Of a stretch of 29,149 nucleotides of DNA, positions 7,008 through 14,416 are shown one piece after another. The position numbers and the translations under genes were made by a program. Origin of the DNA: a virus. Each line of letters opens with the position of its first letter. Position 1 is the stretch's first letter. Below the pieces are notes generated by a model. That model made no database searches and was not told where the DNA came from. It saw only the letters and a program-made list of their open reading frames with translations. The stretch covers positions 1 through 29,149 of IMG/VR virus record IMGVR_UViG_3300009175_000060. One strand, written 5' to 3'.

Positions 7008-7292
7008 CTAATTGTTTCCAAGGATTTTGTCAAATTCGGCTTTGTATCGTGCTTCGCCATCGGCGGTTGCTTTATATGGAAAGCTTATAACACCACCATG
7101 AACGACAACCTCGTCACCAGGAGCGGGTATCCCAAGCCACGCATAGAAGCTATCATAGTTGTCGAAAAGATGCGTCTCACCGGCACGGTTGTAAGCACGA
7201 ATCCACATTTCTTTGCTGTACTCTACCATGTAGTAGCAGCCAACATAGCGGTCATCGGCCAAAATTACTGTAGCGCCTTTTGCTTCTGTCAT
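7008..7292 (-). CDS. Hypothetical protein (94 aa) co-transcribed with ligase
   Basis: 94 residues, mixed alpha/beta with many Tyr/Trp (YVGCYYMVEYSKEMWIRAYN). No motif recognised. The ATG at 7292 has a good AAAGGA Shine-Dalgarno formed by the last ligase codons, 2 bases after the ligase stop, so the two genes form an operon. The 3' end is followed by a stable hairpin. Confidence 0.75.
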   Translation of the reverse strand: MTEAKGATVILADDRYVGCYYMVEYSKEMWIRAYNRAGETHLFDNYDSFYAWLGIPAPGDEVVVHGGVISFPYKATADGEARYKAEFDKILGNN

Positions 7293-7294
7293 TG

Positions 7295-8704
7295 TTATCC
7301 TTTCCTTGTCATGACCTGTTCAGCCGACTTGTCGGGGCGTTCACGCTTGAAGACCGGGAAACGCAAGCTCCAAATCCGTTCGCCCTTGGCATTGTAAGTA
7401 ATGACTTCGCGCTTTGAGGCATCCAGAACTTCACACGGCTCCTGGTATTCAATTTCAATGACCGTGTCGGCCAGCGTTCCGAGATTGTTCTGGCTCCAAT
7501 ATTTGTCGCGGTCAGATGGTTTTAAACCAGAGCCAACCTTGCCTTCAACGTAGTACAGCTCTCCGTCTTTCTCGACGTATCCCTTGAACAGGAGCTTGCC
7601 ACAAGTATTGTAGGCCCATCCATCCTGGTCACCGCGTTCTGCACCCGTTACCACGACATCAGCCTCTTCAATCGGCTTCCATTTCATCCAATTGCTGTCG
7701 CGTTTGCCGTCGAAACGGTAGACTGAGCCAGGTTTCTTAAAGACAACGCCTTCGAAGCCCTGTTCCACGAACAATTCAAAAATGGCCTTGAATTCTTCAC
7801 GATTATGAACCAACACCGAATTGGTCCCGAGGACTAATGGATTGTTGATTTCGGCGATGCATTCGTTGGCCAGCGCCTTGCGCCGTTCAATCGGCCATGC
7901 CTCATCTTTTCCGGCTGAGTTCCAGTGGTTCAGCGGCATTGCATCGAAGATGAAATACTTCATCTTATCGCGCATCGGATGAATCTTTTGGGTACGGGTG
8001 ACAGCGTTGGTGAGGGTAAAATCTTCTGGAATCCCGAACTCGCCGTCCAGGACCACAGATTTCAGGCCGGATGCTTTGATAGCTGCACCGATGAGTTCCC
8101 AGTTCCAGAACGGTTTCATTTCACGGCTGTAGGCTGTCGGTTCCCCGGTTTCGTCCACAATCATGACAGCACGGACACCATCAAATTTGGTTTCCACATA
8201 TTGGGGGAAGGTGATGGTGTTGAATTTGGGGTCGGCCTTGGCGTCGAATTTCTTGCATAAATATACGCGGGAATCCGCCATTAACCCAGGAAAATATCGG
8301 GCAAGTGTTCTGGATGCAATCCCAATACGGAGGTCGCGATTGAAAATTGCGAAAAAATACTTACGAGGAGTGGGCGGTAATGCCTCCAACACCATTTGCA
8401 TGGTTCGTTTGGCATCATTACCAGATAGCGTCCTTTGAGACATTGCATCAAGGGCATTTTTGACGCTGCCCCAAATAGCCGTCAACTGCTCGTCGGACAT
8501 CTCAACATCAGCGCTGGTAGTCGGCATCTCCGGAGCCATGTAATAGTTGGTTTTGGGGTCGTAAGTATAACGCACCATTTCGCCAAATGTGGAATCTCCA
8601 ACGGTCTTTTTGATAAGACCTTCCAACAGCGCGATTTTGCCGTTAGTGCTGCTGGTGGCTGCAATACTGTCTAGTGTTTTAAAAATGATACCAAAATCAC
8701 CCAT
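7295..8704 (-). CDS. ATP-dependent DNA ligase
   Basis: Seals nicks in duplex DNA via a ligase-adenylate intermediate in replication and repair. 469 residues, close to T4 gp30 (487). Seen: motif I K173-F-D-G176 in ETKFDGVRA (Lys173 adenylated), motif III VVLDGEFG (about 217-224), motif IV EGVVFKKP (318-325) and motif V WMKWKP (339-344), followed by the OB-fold part (YVEGKVGSGL...). Residues 1-160 form the helical DNA-binding N-domain found in T4-type ligases. The ATG is 6 nt after a TATAAT box with no Shine-Dalgarno, so the message is predicted leaderless. Together with Pnkp it gives the phage end-healing and sealing capacity. Confidence 0.95.
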   Translation of the reverse strand: MGDFGIIFKTLDSIAATSSTNGKIALLEGLIKKTVGDSTFGEMVRYTYDPKTNYYMAPEMPTTSADVEMSDEQLTAIWGSVKNALDAMSQRTLSGNDAKRTMQMVLEALPPTPRKYFFAIFNRDLRIGIASRTLARYFPGLMADSRVYLCKKFDAKADPKFNTITFPQYVETKFDGVRAVMIVDETGEPTAYSREMKPFWNWELIGAAIKASGLKSVVLDGEFGIPEDFTLTNAVTRTQKIHPMRDKMKYFIFDAMPLNHWNSAGKDEAWPIERRKALANECIAEINNPLVLGTNSVLVHNREEFKAIFELFVEQGFEGVVFKKPGSVYRFDGKRDSNWMKWKPIEEADVVVTGAERGDQDGWAYNTCGKLLFKGYVEKDGELYYVEGKVGSGLKPSDRDKYWSQNNLGTLADTVIEIEYQEPCEVLDASKREVITYNAKGERIWSLRFPVFKRERPDKSAEQVMTRKG

Positions 8705-8710
8705 ATTTCA

Positions 8711-8740
8711 ATTATAACATGCGGAAATAGTTTTTGTCAA
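8711..8740 (-). promoter_or_regulatory. Ligase promoter, leaderless geometry
   Basis: TTGACA, 18-bp spacer, TGT-TATAAT (consensus), then 6 nt to the ligase ATG at 8704. The -35 box directly precedes the Shine-Dalgarno of the divergent HNH gene. Confidence 0.88.
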
Positions 8741-8749
8741 GGATAGCTG

Positions 8750-9325
8750 ATGACCGACAAAGAACGTAAACGTAACTGGTATTTACGCAATCGCGAACAT
8801 ATTCTGAATGAACGCAAAGAATATCGTGAAACCAAACAACAACAAATCGCCACATATATGCAACAGTGGCGAGCCGATAACAAGGACGATATTGCTACGA
8901 AACATGCTGAATGGTATGTCTTAAATAAGGAAACCGTCAAAACACGAGAGCGCCAGCGATATCAAACCAACAAGGAAACAATACCAGGATATTTGCATCT
9001 TTATTATGAGGCTCATGCGGATGCTATTAAAGCGCGTGTAAAGCTTTGGCAACAATCTCCACAAGGGCAAGTTGCTGCCAGCCATAAAAGAGCAAATAGG
9101 GCTAAAGCATCGGGTAGCCACACCGCCATGGAGTGGATGAACCTTAAAGAATCGTATGGTAATAAATGTCTGAAGTGCGGCACACCTGAACTAGAACGGC
9201 CATTAACACAAGACCACGTAATACCGTTATCCAAAGGCGGGTCTAATGATATCAGCAATATACAGCCGTTGTGCCGAAAGTGCAACGGTCAAAAAGGCGT
9301 AAAGACTACCGATTACCGTTATTGA
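8750..9325 (+). CDS. HNH homing endonuclease
   Basis: 191 residues. The C-terminal HNH nuclease has zinc ligands C140/C143 and C175/C178, catalytic D155-H156, N170 and N179 (QDHVIPLSKGGSNDISN). The first 100 residues are several related helical segments of the pattern N-(K/R)-E-x-I/V...R-x-x-x-Y/W, probably a DNA-reading array. Free-standing phage HNH enzymes cut a gene-free allele and spread by homing. It has a Shine-Dalgarno (AAGGA) but no clear promoter. It sits just upstream of the ligase promoter and its 3' end overlaps the convergent methyltransferase gene by 20 bases, as expected for a late insertion. Confidence 0.9.
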   Translation: MTDKERKRNWYLRNREHILNERKEYRETKQQQIATYMQQWRADNKDDIATKHAEWYVLNKETVKTRERQRYQTNKETIPGYLHLYYEAHADAIKARVKLWQQSPQGQVAASHKRANRAKASGSHTAMEWMNLKESYGNKCLKCGTPELERPLTQDHVIPLSKGGSNDISNIQPLCRKCNGQKGVKTTDYRY

Positions 9326-9998
9326 GTGGGAGGTTTCCGATATTCCACAAACAAAGCGACTTATCGGAAAAAGCTCCATTGCCTTCTTCGCATCCTTCCA
9401 GAACAGTGGCAGTCGGTATTGGAAAGTTAAATGGATCGAGTCTGAAATTTAATGGTCGCCAATCAGCATTTTGAATATCACGGTTGCCTCTAGAGCCGAG
9501 AAAGCTGGTTGTGAGCAGATATTTGGCACCGCTATCTCTGATGTTGAATAAGGCACGCCAAACATTTTCATAACTAAAGTGAACCAGGCAGTCGCGACAA
9601 AACACAATATCAACTTGAGGCAAAACGCTGGACGTGATGTCAAGATGTTCGAAACTACGATATTCAGATGCCCAAAGCTGCGTGTTGGTTTCTACCAGAG
9701 TCGAGACAATATCAGCTCCAATATACCGAATTCCCTCAAGATCAACCATTTGCATCCAGTTAAAATCGCCGCATGGAATATCAAGAACCGATTTAATATC
9801 CAACGTTTGAAACAACCTGGGAATCAGCGCACGAATTCTGCGGGTGGCTGCTAACGAAGAACCTGGGCCTGAAACCGACTCAGAGTTTGCCCACATGTTA
9901 GCTATACGGACATATTCAAAACACTCTTCAAGCGATTTACCAGCCAAATTAGCGGCGTGTTGTGGAAAAATCCGTTCTGCTGCTGTTTTTTCTATCAT
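9306..9998 (-). CDS. Class I SAM-dependent methyltransferase
   Basis: 230 residues. SAM-binding motif I VLDIPCGDFNWM (71-82), motif II YIGADIV (92-98) and the post-motif FCRDCLVHFS (133-142) identify a Rossmann methyltransferase. The end (ADWRPLNFRLDPFNFP, about 178-193) matches a family seen in phages and sugar-modification clusters; the substrate is unknown, and no DNA-methylase catalytic motif (DPPY/PC) is visible. The ATG overlaps the preceding stop (ATGA) and has AGGA upstream. Last gene of an operon running from 11820. Confidence 0.85.
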   Translation of the reverse strand: MIEKTAAERIFPQHAANLAGKSLEECFEYVRIANMWANSESVSGPGSSLAATRRIRALIPRLFQTLDIKSVLDIPCGDFNWMQMVDLEGIRYIGADIVSTLVETNTQLWASEYRSFEHLDITSSVLPQVDIVFCRDCLVHFSYENVWRALFNIRDSGAKYLLTTSFLGSRGNRDIQNADWRPLNFRLDPFNFPIPTATVLEGCEEGNGAFSDKSLCLWNIGNLPLNNGNR

Positions 9999-10153
9999 TT
10001 TTGATCCTGAAAATGTTTATGAGGCACCATATACATGCCACAACAGCTGCACCACGAGGCGTCTTTAACTGGGTATTTCCGAATCATCCTGGTGGCCTCA
10101 TCATAGGACATTGAAGCAAGCATCCATAGAAAATCGGCCTCACAAATTGTCAT
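9995..10153 (-). CDS. Small Cys/His-rich protein (52 aa)
   Basis: I start at the ATG at 10153, which overlaps the end of the upstream gene by 14 bases; an upstream ATG at 10213 lies deep inside that gene. The tail WCSCCGMYMVPHKHF has C-x-C-C and H-x-H, which could bind one zinc. Function unknown. Its stop overlaps the methyltransferase start. Confidence 0.55.
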   Translation of the reverse strand: MTICEADFLWMLASMSYDEATRMIRKYPVKDASWCSCCGMYMVPHKHFQDQK

Positions 10154-10913
10154 TATCGTCGATGCTCCAGCCGCAGCTATCGCAGCTCCAACCAGAAACA
10201 CCATCGCGTGCAAAAGGATTCATTAGCTCGTCACATTCTTCGCACATTGGTGGTTTGCTTTTTGTAACTTCTGGCAGCATCAGGCTTTCGGACGTTGTCG
10301 TAATACCGAGTTTTTCCAAGCCAGCCTGTTGAACCTGCATCTGGATATAAGCATCGAAGTCAGCTTTGGCCGAAGTCACAGCTTTTTCCAGTGATTCATT
10401 AAACATTTCAATTAGAAACGGAGCTGAGCCGGTCATATGTTGGATTGCATTGCTCAATTCGCCATACAATTTTCTCATTTCGGTCTTGTTGAATTTACCG
10501 GATTCAATCATTTGGCCAATACTGGCTAAAACAGCACGGCTATTTTCGACAGCTTTATTAGCAGCTTTTTTGATGTCCTCATCAATTTTCACCCGCTCGT
10601 TACGTTCAGGTGGGCGCTCAACATTCTGGCCGTTGATGTGGCGAAGTGTGACCGGCACACCAGAACCAATGTTCATAGTGGTGATAAGCTGGGTGAATTG
10701 AGCCTCAGACAAGTCAAACTCCACCAGGCATTTACCGGTTGTGTGATACCGCTCGATGCCACCATCACGCCAAAGCTCAGACTGATACAGCCGGAAGCTT
10801 AAAAACGAATCATGCTTGAGGGTGGAGCCGTACATGACGGCTCCTTTATTGGATGTCACACGGCTAATAGAAGCTTGGCCGTAGCTAGGGTGTTTTACGT
10901 GTTCAGAATCCAT
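10140..10913 (-). CDS. Conserved large-phage protein with C-terminal zinc ribbon
   Basis: 257 residues. The N-terminal half (HPSYGQASISRV, then FLSFRLYQSE, FDLSEAQFTQLI, NIGSGVPVTLRHING) matches, from memory, a hypothetical protein widespread in large phages. Residues 115-205 are helical and charged. The C-terminus carries two CxxC pairs (CEEC near 228, CDSC near 244) forming a zinc ribbon. The role is unknown; the ribbon suggests nucleic-acid or protein binding. It starts 1 base after the stop of the Tat-signal gene upstream, with only a distant GGAAGG. Confidence 0.75.
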   Translation of the reverse strand: MDSEHVKHPSYGQASISRVTSNKGAVMYGSTLKHDSFLSFRLYQSELWRDGGIERYHTTGKCLVEFDLSEAQFTQLITTMNIGSGVPVTLRHINGQNVERPPERNERVKIDEDIKKAANKAVENSRAVLASIGQMIESGKFNKTEMRKLYGELSNAIQHMTGSAPFLIEMFNESLEKAVTSAKADFDAYIQMQVQQAGLEKLGITTTSESLMLPEVTKSKPPMCEECDELMNPFARDGVSGWSCDSCGWSIDDNDNL

Positions 10914-10914
10914 A

Positions 10915-11820
10915 TTAGATTTTTACCTTCCATACGTCGTGGGCTGAGTTTTCTTTAATTGGGTTCCGCCAGTATGTTGTGTCACCTTTAATGGGCGAAA
11001 CCACCAAACTATAACGTGTCCGCATATACGGCCCATTGTTGTCATTTATTGCATACGGCACATATGGTATATGGTAAATTGGCGCATGATATTCGTCGTG
11101 TTTATAGCTAAGAGTTACAAAATTACGCGGCATCATCAGTGAAACGAACGGTTCCAAACCAGTTGTTCGTTTAGCTTTATCCGCGTTATCTGGGTGCGCC
11201 AGAACTAATTGATTTGGGACTTTACCTAATTTATCCCAAGTACCAGTCTGAGCGACAAAGTTGAGCGTTTCAATAGAATGTTTATCGATGGTTTCAGCCA
11301 ATTTAAGTGCGGCGAGAGCCGAGTCACCCAGCTGAGCAGACCTAACACAATAGCATAACTTGTCCAATGCGATGATTGGCGATGGACGGTCAAATTGATA
11401 CGGTGTGCTATTGTATAACGGATTCCTGGAAAAATCAAGCGCACGTAAATCTTGGCTGATTTCTACCGTACGGATACGCTCAGCTGTTGCTACATCCGAG
11501 CAGAAATAGTGTGTTGGGTCGATGGGTTCGTTGGGGTCATATAAGTTCTTGATAAACATCAACCCGCACGGACCGTATGCTATTTGGACGCCAGCAATGT
11601 GACGCGTTATCATGCTACGAAATTGCTGTGGAAAAATTCCGAACGAGTCAATACCATCATGCTCAGCAAAATTCCTGGTCATATTTTGCTGGCTGAAATA
11701 AATGGCGGCCTTGTGATGATCGCTAAGTGCCATCCTGTCCGGTTTGAATTCGGGGAGCGATGATGCTAATGAAACGGTTGGAACTGCCGCCAAAGATGAA
11801 AAAAAGGTACGCCTGTTCAT
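10915..11820 (-). CDS. Protein with Tat-like signal peptide, function unknown
   Basis: I use the ATG at 11820; the ATG at 11856 lies in the -35 box. About 301 residues. The N-terminus MNRRTFFSSLAAVPTVSLA has the twin-arginine n-region, a hydrophobic core and an A-rich end typical of Tat signals. The mature part is soluble, aromatic-rich, with no recognised catalytic motif (GPCGLMFIKNLYDPNE; PRNFVTLSYKHDEYHAPIYHIPYVPY). It may be exported, or the signal may only mimic one. Predicted leaderless, first gene of the 11820-9306 operon. Confidence 0.72.
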   Translation of the reverse strand: MNRRTFFSSLAAVPTVSLASSLPEFKPDRMALSDHHKAAIYFSQQNMTRNFAEHDGIDSFGIFPQQFRSMITRHIAGVQIAYGPCGLMFIKNLYDPNEPIDPTHYFCSDVATAERIRTVEISQDLRALDFSRNPLYNSTPYQFDRPSPIIALDKLCYCVRSAQLGDSALAALKLAETIDKHSIETLNFVAQTGTWDKLGKVPNQLVLAHPDNADKAKRTTGLEPFVSLMMPRNFVTLSYKHDEYHAPIYHIPYVPYAINDNNGPYMRTRYSLVVSPIKGDTTYWRNPIKENSAHDVWKVKI

Positions 11821-11827
11821 AAACACC

Positions 11828-11856
11828 ACTATACCACGAGTTTGAAATGCTGTCAA
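11828..11856 (-). promoter_or_regulatory. Promoter, leaderless geometry
   Basis: TTGACA, 17-bp spacer, TGG-TATAGT, then 7 nt to the ATG at 11820. It is divergent from the orphan promoter at 11874. Confidence 0.78.
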
Positions 11857-11862
11857 TATACA

Positions 11863-11892
11863 ACCACCATAACTTGACAGCTTTATGGTGGT
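11863..11892. promoter_or_regulatory. 10-bp inverted repeat around a -35 box (candidate operator)
   Basis: ACCACCATAA at 11863-11872 is the exact reverse complement of 11883-11892. The 10-base loop holds the TTGACA of the rightward promoter, and the left arm lies 6 bases from the -35 of the leftward promoter. A dimeric repressor bound here would cover the rightward -35. Confidence 0.5.
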
Positions 11893-11902
11893 GTGGTAGA
11901 AT
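11874..11902 (+). promoter_or_regulatory. Orphan rightward promoter, antisense to the GIY-YIG gene
   Basis: TTGACA, 17-bp spacer, TGG-TAGAAT. It is followed only by a six-codon frame (MNKGRR, 11916-11936) and then runs into the 3' end of the leftward GIY-YIG gene. It may yield antisense RNA, or be the remnant of a promoter separated from its gene. Confidence 0.65.
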
Positions 11903-11932
11903 CAAGGCATACATTATGAATAAAGGAAGACG

Positions 11933-12877
11933 TTAGCTGTTTTCCTTAATAATGCCAGAAATTCTGCCTCGGTTAACTCCCATCAATTTTGATATCACGA
12001 CGCGAGTATTACCAGCCAAAAATAACCGCATGACCTCGTTAATATCCACCGGGAAACGATTACGTTGGGCCTCTTGATTAGCCACTTGTGCTTTTTTGGA
12101 ACGTGGTTTACTAGACGCTTCGCTAAGTTTGGCCAATGTTTCTTTCGATATTATTTTTCCCAAATTACTCAAACGATTCTTCTGTTTGGATTCTTCACTA
12201 TGATGATAACCAGTGTGGGCCTTAGAGTTGTTTGCTCGTGCCTCAGGGCTGGCCTTTTGTCCTTTTCTAGCAGCACTTAGTTTTGCTCGTGTGGCCTCCG
12301 ATACAATTCGATTACGCATTCGTTCGATTTGTTCTTGAGACAGTTTACGACCCTGCTGAGATTCTTTCACATGCTGAATATGGTTTGATGAAAGTTTGCG
12401 ACCCGTCAGTGTCTTACTAATTTTGATTCTTTCCTCAGCTGATTTAATTCTCTTACCATTAATACTCAATTTTTGCCGCATTTCTGGTGTAGACATTGTT
12501 GCGCGAATTTTTGCCTTGGTAGCCTCAGGCAAAGGACGGCTAACTCGGGTGCCAAATGTTCCCTCACCACCAAGAGTCATGTTGTAGCCATAACCGGTCA
12601 AATAAAAAGTGTTTAGACTTTGAATAAAATATGGCTCCAAAACCTTCAATGCATATTGTTTATCAGCACAACAGCAAATTACATTGAATTGGAATTGTTC
12701 TGGGCCATATTTACGAATGGCCTCGTGGAGTATAAATCTAGAATTGTTTTTGGCAGACCGGCAATGCCGTTGCCATCGGTGGTCTGGCTGAATAGTGAAT
12801 CCGACATATTTCTTTCCATTCACCAAACATTCCACCGTGTAAATGTAACCTATTACTTGTGTGTTTAGTTGGCTCAT
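11933..12877 (-). CDS. GIY-YIG homing endonuclease with NUMOD3-type repeats
   Basis: 314 residues. The GIY-YIG nuclease is residues 8-100: GYIYTVE (10-16), KKYVGF (22-27), R34, E81 and a late Asn in YGYNMTLGG. Residues 105-265 hold repeated S/T-x-E-x-(R/K)-x-K-(I/L)-S segments of NUMOD3 type that track the DNA minor groove, and the C-terminus (INEVMRLFLAGNTRVVISKLMGVNRGRISGI) is a helix-turn-helix. A free-standing mobile endonuclease. No clear promoter or Shine-Dalgarno; its 5' end abuts the -10 box of the 12892 gene, and an opposing promoter faces its 3' end. Confidence 0.93.
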   Translation of the reverse strand: MSQLNTQVIGYIYTVECLVNGKKYVGFTIQPDHRWQRHCRSAKNNSRFILHEAIRKYGPEQFQFNVICCCADKQYALKVLEPYFIQSLNTFYLTGYGYNMTLGGEGTFGTRVSRPLPEATKAKIRATMSTPEMRQKLSINGKRIKSAEERIKISKTLTGRKLSSNHIQHVKESQQGRKLSQEQIERMRNRIVSEATRAKLSAARKGQKASPEARANNSKAHTGYHHSEESKQKNRLSNLGKIISKETLAKLSEASSKPRSKKAQVANQEAQRNRFPVDINEVMRLFLAGNTRVVISKLMGVNRGRISGIIKENS

Positions 12878-12885
12878 GTTATAAT
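12857..12885 (+). promoter_or_regulatory. Promoter with TTGTGT -35, leaderless geometry
   Basis: TTGTGT, 17-bp spacer, TGT-TATAAT, then 6 nt to the ATG at 12892. The -35 and spacer lie inside the first codons of the divergent GIY-YIG gene. Confidence 0.65.
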
Positions 12886-12891
12886 TTCGAT

Positions 12892-13392
12892 ATGATTCCT
12901 AATGAAAATGAATTGCGATTATATTTATACTCCAACTTTATGTTGTCAAGTATTCAGCAGGGTATTCAGGGACTTCATGCGACAGTAGAGCTGTTCGTTA
13001 AATATCCAAGCATACCAGCATCGTTCGACCACGTTCCTTTCGGCGGTAATAGTTTGGCCACACATTTATTGTGGGAATGGGCCGTCAATTACAAAACTGC
13101 AATCTGTTTGAATGGTGGAAACGCCGCTGACATCAGAGCTATAATGCGCTTGCTTAATGATCCCGGCAATCCTTATCCATGGGCATTATTTCGCGAATCG
13201 GATGAAGCGTTGGACCGAAACATAACATGTGTCGCGATAGTGCTACCTATGAAATTTTTCCGGCCTGATTGGGACGCCATCGCAGCATCAGTAGTGGAAC
13301 CTGCTATCGTGGCCAGCCCGTTTGAACCGACATATACCGCGTGGGAATTGGAGTTTGGCCAGGTTAAGTCCAGGTGTCCACTCGCTAGATAG
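12892..13392 (+). CDS. Conserved phage protein, possibly peptidyl-tRNA hydrolase II-like
   Basis: 166 residues; ATG at 12892 because an earlier in-frame ATG precedes the -10 box. The order of segments resembles PTH2: QQGIQGLHATVELF (compare AAQCxHAAxxxY), LLWEWAVNYKTAICL (compare W-x-x-x-G-x-x-K-x-V), a helix ADIRAIMRLL, then ITCVAIVLP. PTH2 enzymes release peptidyl-tRNA. The catalytic residues cannot be confirmed by eye, so the family call is tentative; phage homologues are usually annotated hypothetical. Predicted leaderless. Confidence 0.6.
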   Translation: MIPNENELRLYLYSNFMLSSIQQGIQGLHATVELFVKYPSIPASFDHVPFGGNSLATHLLWEWAVNYKTAICLNGGNAADIRAIMRLLNDPGNPYPWALFRESDEALDRNITCVAIVLPMKFFRPDWDAIAASVVEPAIVASPFEPTYTAWELEFGQVKSRCPLAR

Positions 13393-13395
13393 TTC

Positions 13396-13581
13396 GTGAC
13401 TTTTATAAACCTCATAAACATCTGTCTAAGACCATTTGGCTGGAGCGCTAAATTCGACAAACCAGTATATCGTCGGCGCTCCAAGCCATATGTTAAAGCT
13501 AAAAATCAAGAAGACAACGAAGAGCGTTCCATTTATTGCACCACGGCTACTGCCAAGTTTACCAAAATAGCTGGACAATAA
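13396..13581 (+). CDS. Small basic hypothetical protein (61 aa)
   Basis: GTG start 3 bases after the preceding stop, 61 residues, basic middle (FDKPVYRRRSKPYVKAK). No Shine-Dalgarno and no known domain. Position between two rightward genes and the codon pattern favour coding, but the minus strand is also open here. Confidence 0.45.
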   Translation: MTFINLINICLRPFGWSAKFDKPVYRRRSKPYVKAKNQEDNEERSIYCTTATAKFTKIAGQ

Positions 13582-13588
13582 CGTGATG

Positions 13589-13594
13589 TAAATA
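13589..13594 (+). promoter_or_regulatory. TAAATA element before the SprT-like gene
   Basis: TGTAAATA (7 of 8 to the T4 late octamer TATAAATA), 7 nt before the ATG at 13602. There is no Shine-Dalgarno in between. It could be a late-type promoter or chance. Confidence 0.35.
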
Positions 13595-13601
13595 GTTTTG
13601 A

Positions 13602-14021
13602 ATGGCTCGCTCCAAACCACCACATCAGGCTAGGATAGGCAAACGAGTTTTTAACCTTCAAGATACCGCCAGCGAACCATATACCCTCACCACAGTTGAT
13701 ATCCGCTATTGGTTCATCATCATCAATAATCTACTTTTCGATGGGGCGCTTCCGGCCTTCCGACGTATACACCTTAAACGCTTGAAATCTTGGGGATATT
13801 GTCTGGGGTTGACGAGCGAAAAACGCGGGAAAAAACGTTACAGTGAAATCTTCATGAACCTGGAGTATCCCAATTTCACGACATTTTTCTCGATATTAGC
13901 ACACGAAATGGTTCACCATTTTGAATGGATCAACACCGGCTCGATGAGTCACGGACCGGCGTTTTTCCAGTGGCGAACCAAAATGAGGAAGATTTTTATA
14001 CCGCTTAGAAAAAGCTATTAA
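13602..14021 (+). CDS. SprT-like zinc metallopeptidase
   Basis: 139 residues. The zinc site H101-E102-M-V-H105 in LAHEMVHHFEW and the third ligand H117 in SMSHGPAFFQW give the SprT/Spartan-like pattern HExxH...SHGxxF. YWFIIINNLLFDGALP at 36-51 matches the family's N-terminal 'lFNxxLFxGxLP' helix. SPRTN in eukaryotes cleaves DNA-protein crosslinks; the phage role is unknown but could be removal of proteins from DNA. No trailing zinc ribbon. Convergent overlap of 4 bases with the next gene. Confidence 0.88.
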   Translation: MARSKPPHQARIGKRVFNLQDTASEPYTLTTVDIRYWFIIINNLLFDGALPAFRRIHLKRLKSWGYCLGLTSEKRGKKRYSEIFMNLEYPNFTTFFSILAHEMVHHFEWINTGSMSHGPAFFQWRTKMRKIFIPLRKSY

Positions 14022-14395
14022 CCTACATCATTAGCCATTTGTTGGACTTCTTTTGCCGACCAAGTAGCTGATCTATGCGGTAAATCCATAAAGGCACCCT
14101 GGAGTGCAAGTTTTAAAATCATTCCCTCTGTCGAACTGGGGTCGACGGGGTCACTACCACAATGCATTTTTATTTTTTCCCAACCCTTGCCTGTGGCGTG
14201 GCCAACGACTTCATATTTCTTACCGTTTATCATCAACTCTGCTTCGCAACCACGAAGTTCGCTCCAGTCGTTGCGAATTTCTTTGATTTTGTATTGGCTT
14301 GCGGCTTCTTCAATCAGTTCGCTGGGGTTCATCTCGCTGATCTTACGAATGGACGCATTGATCAGGCTGTTGGAAAAGTCTTGTTCGTGGCTCAT
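14018..14395 (-). CDS. Protein with duplicated N-terminal peptide (copy 1)
   Basis: 125 residues. The first 24 residues (MSHEQD, FSNSLINASIR, KISEMNP) are almost identical to those of the gene at 14702-15004, while the rest is unrelated: here an ASQYKIKEIRNDWSELRG...ELMINGKKYEVVGHATG domain of unknown function. A conserved head on different bodies suggests a targeting peptide; LIEE|A after it fits a prohead-protease site. A TAAATA element and an AAAGG Shine-Dalgarno precede the ATG, which suggests late expression. Confidence 0.72.
   Translation of the reverse strand: MSHEQDFSNSLINASIRKISEMNPSELIEEAASQYKIKEIRNDWSELRGCEAELMINGKKYEVVGHATGKGWEKIKMHCGSDPVDPSSTEGMILKLALQGAFMDLPHRSATWSAKEVQQMANDVG
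14324..14395 (-). repeat. Duplicated 5' coding segment, copy 1
   Basis: 24 codons shared with 14933-15004: one amino-acid difference (D/N) and about six synonymous third-position changes. The shared promoter (TAAATATCC) and Shine-Dalgarno lie just upstream in both. Confidence 0.85.
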
Positions 14396-14410
14396 GGGAA
14401 TCCTTTTGGA

Positions 14411-14416
14411 TATTTA
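14411..14416 (-). promoter_or_regulatory. TAAATA late-type element
   Basis: CATAAATATCC (7 of 8 to TATAAATA), 15 nt before the ATG at 14395, followed by AAAAGGA as ribosome-binding site. The last bases overlap the TAA stop of the upstream gene. The same layout occurs at 15021-15026. Confidence 0.5.

Noticed and set aside
11821-11856. ATG at 11856 as start of the Tat-signal protein
   Set aside because: It falls at the -35 box, and the 12 added residues precede a perfect signal-peptide start at 11820.
13173-13484. Leftward frame across the 12892 and 13396 genes
   Set aside because: It crosses two rightward genes and has no start signals.
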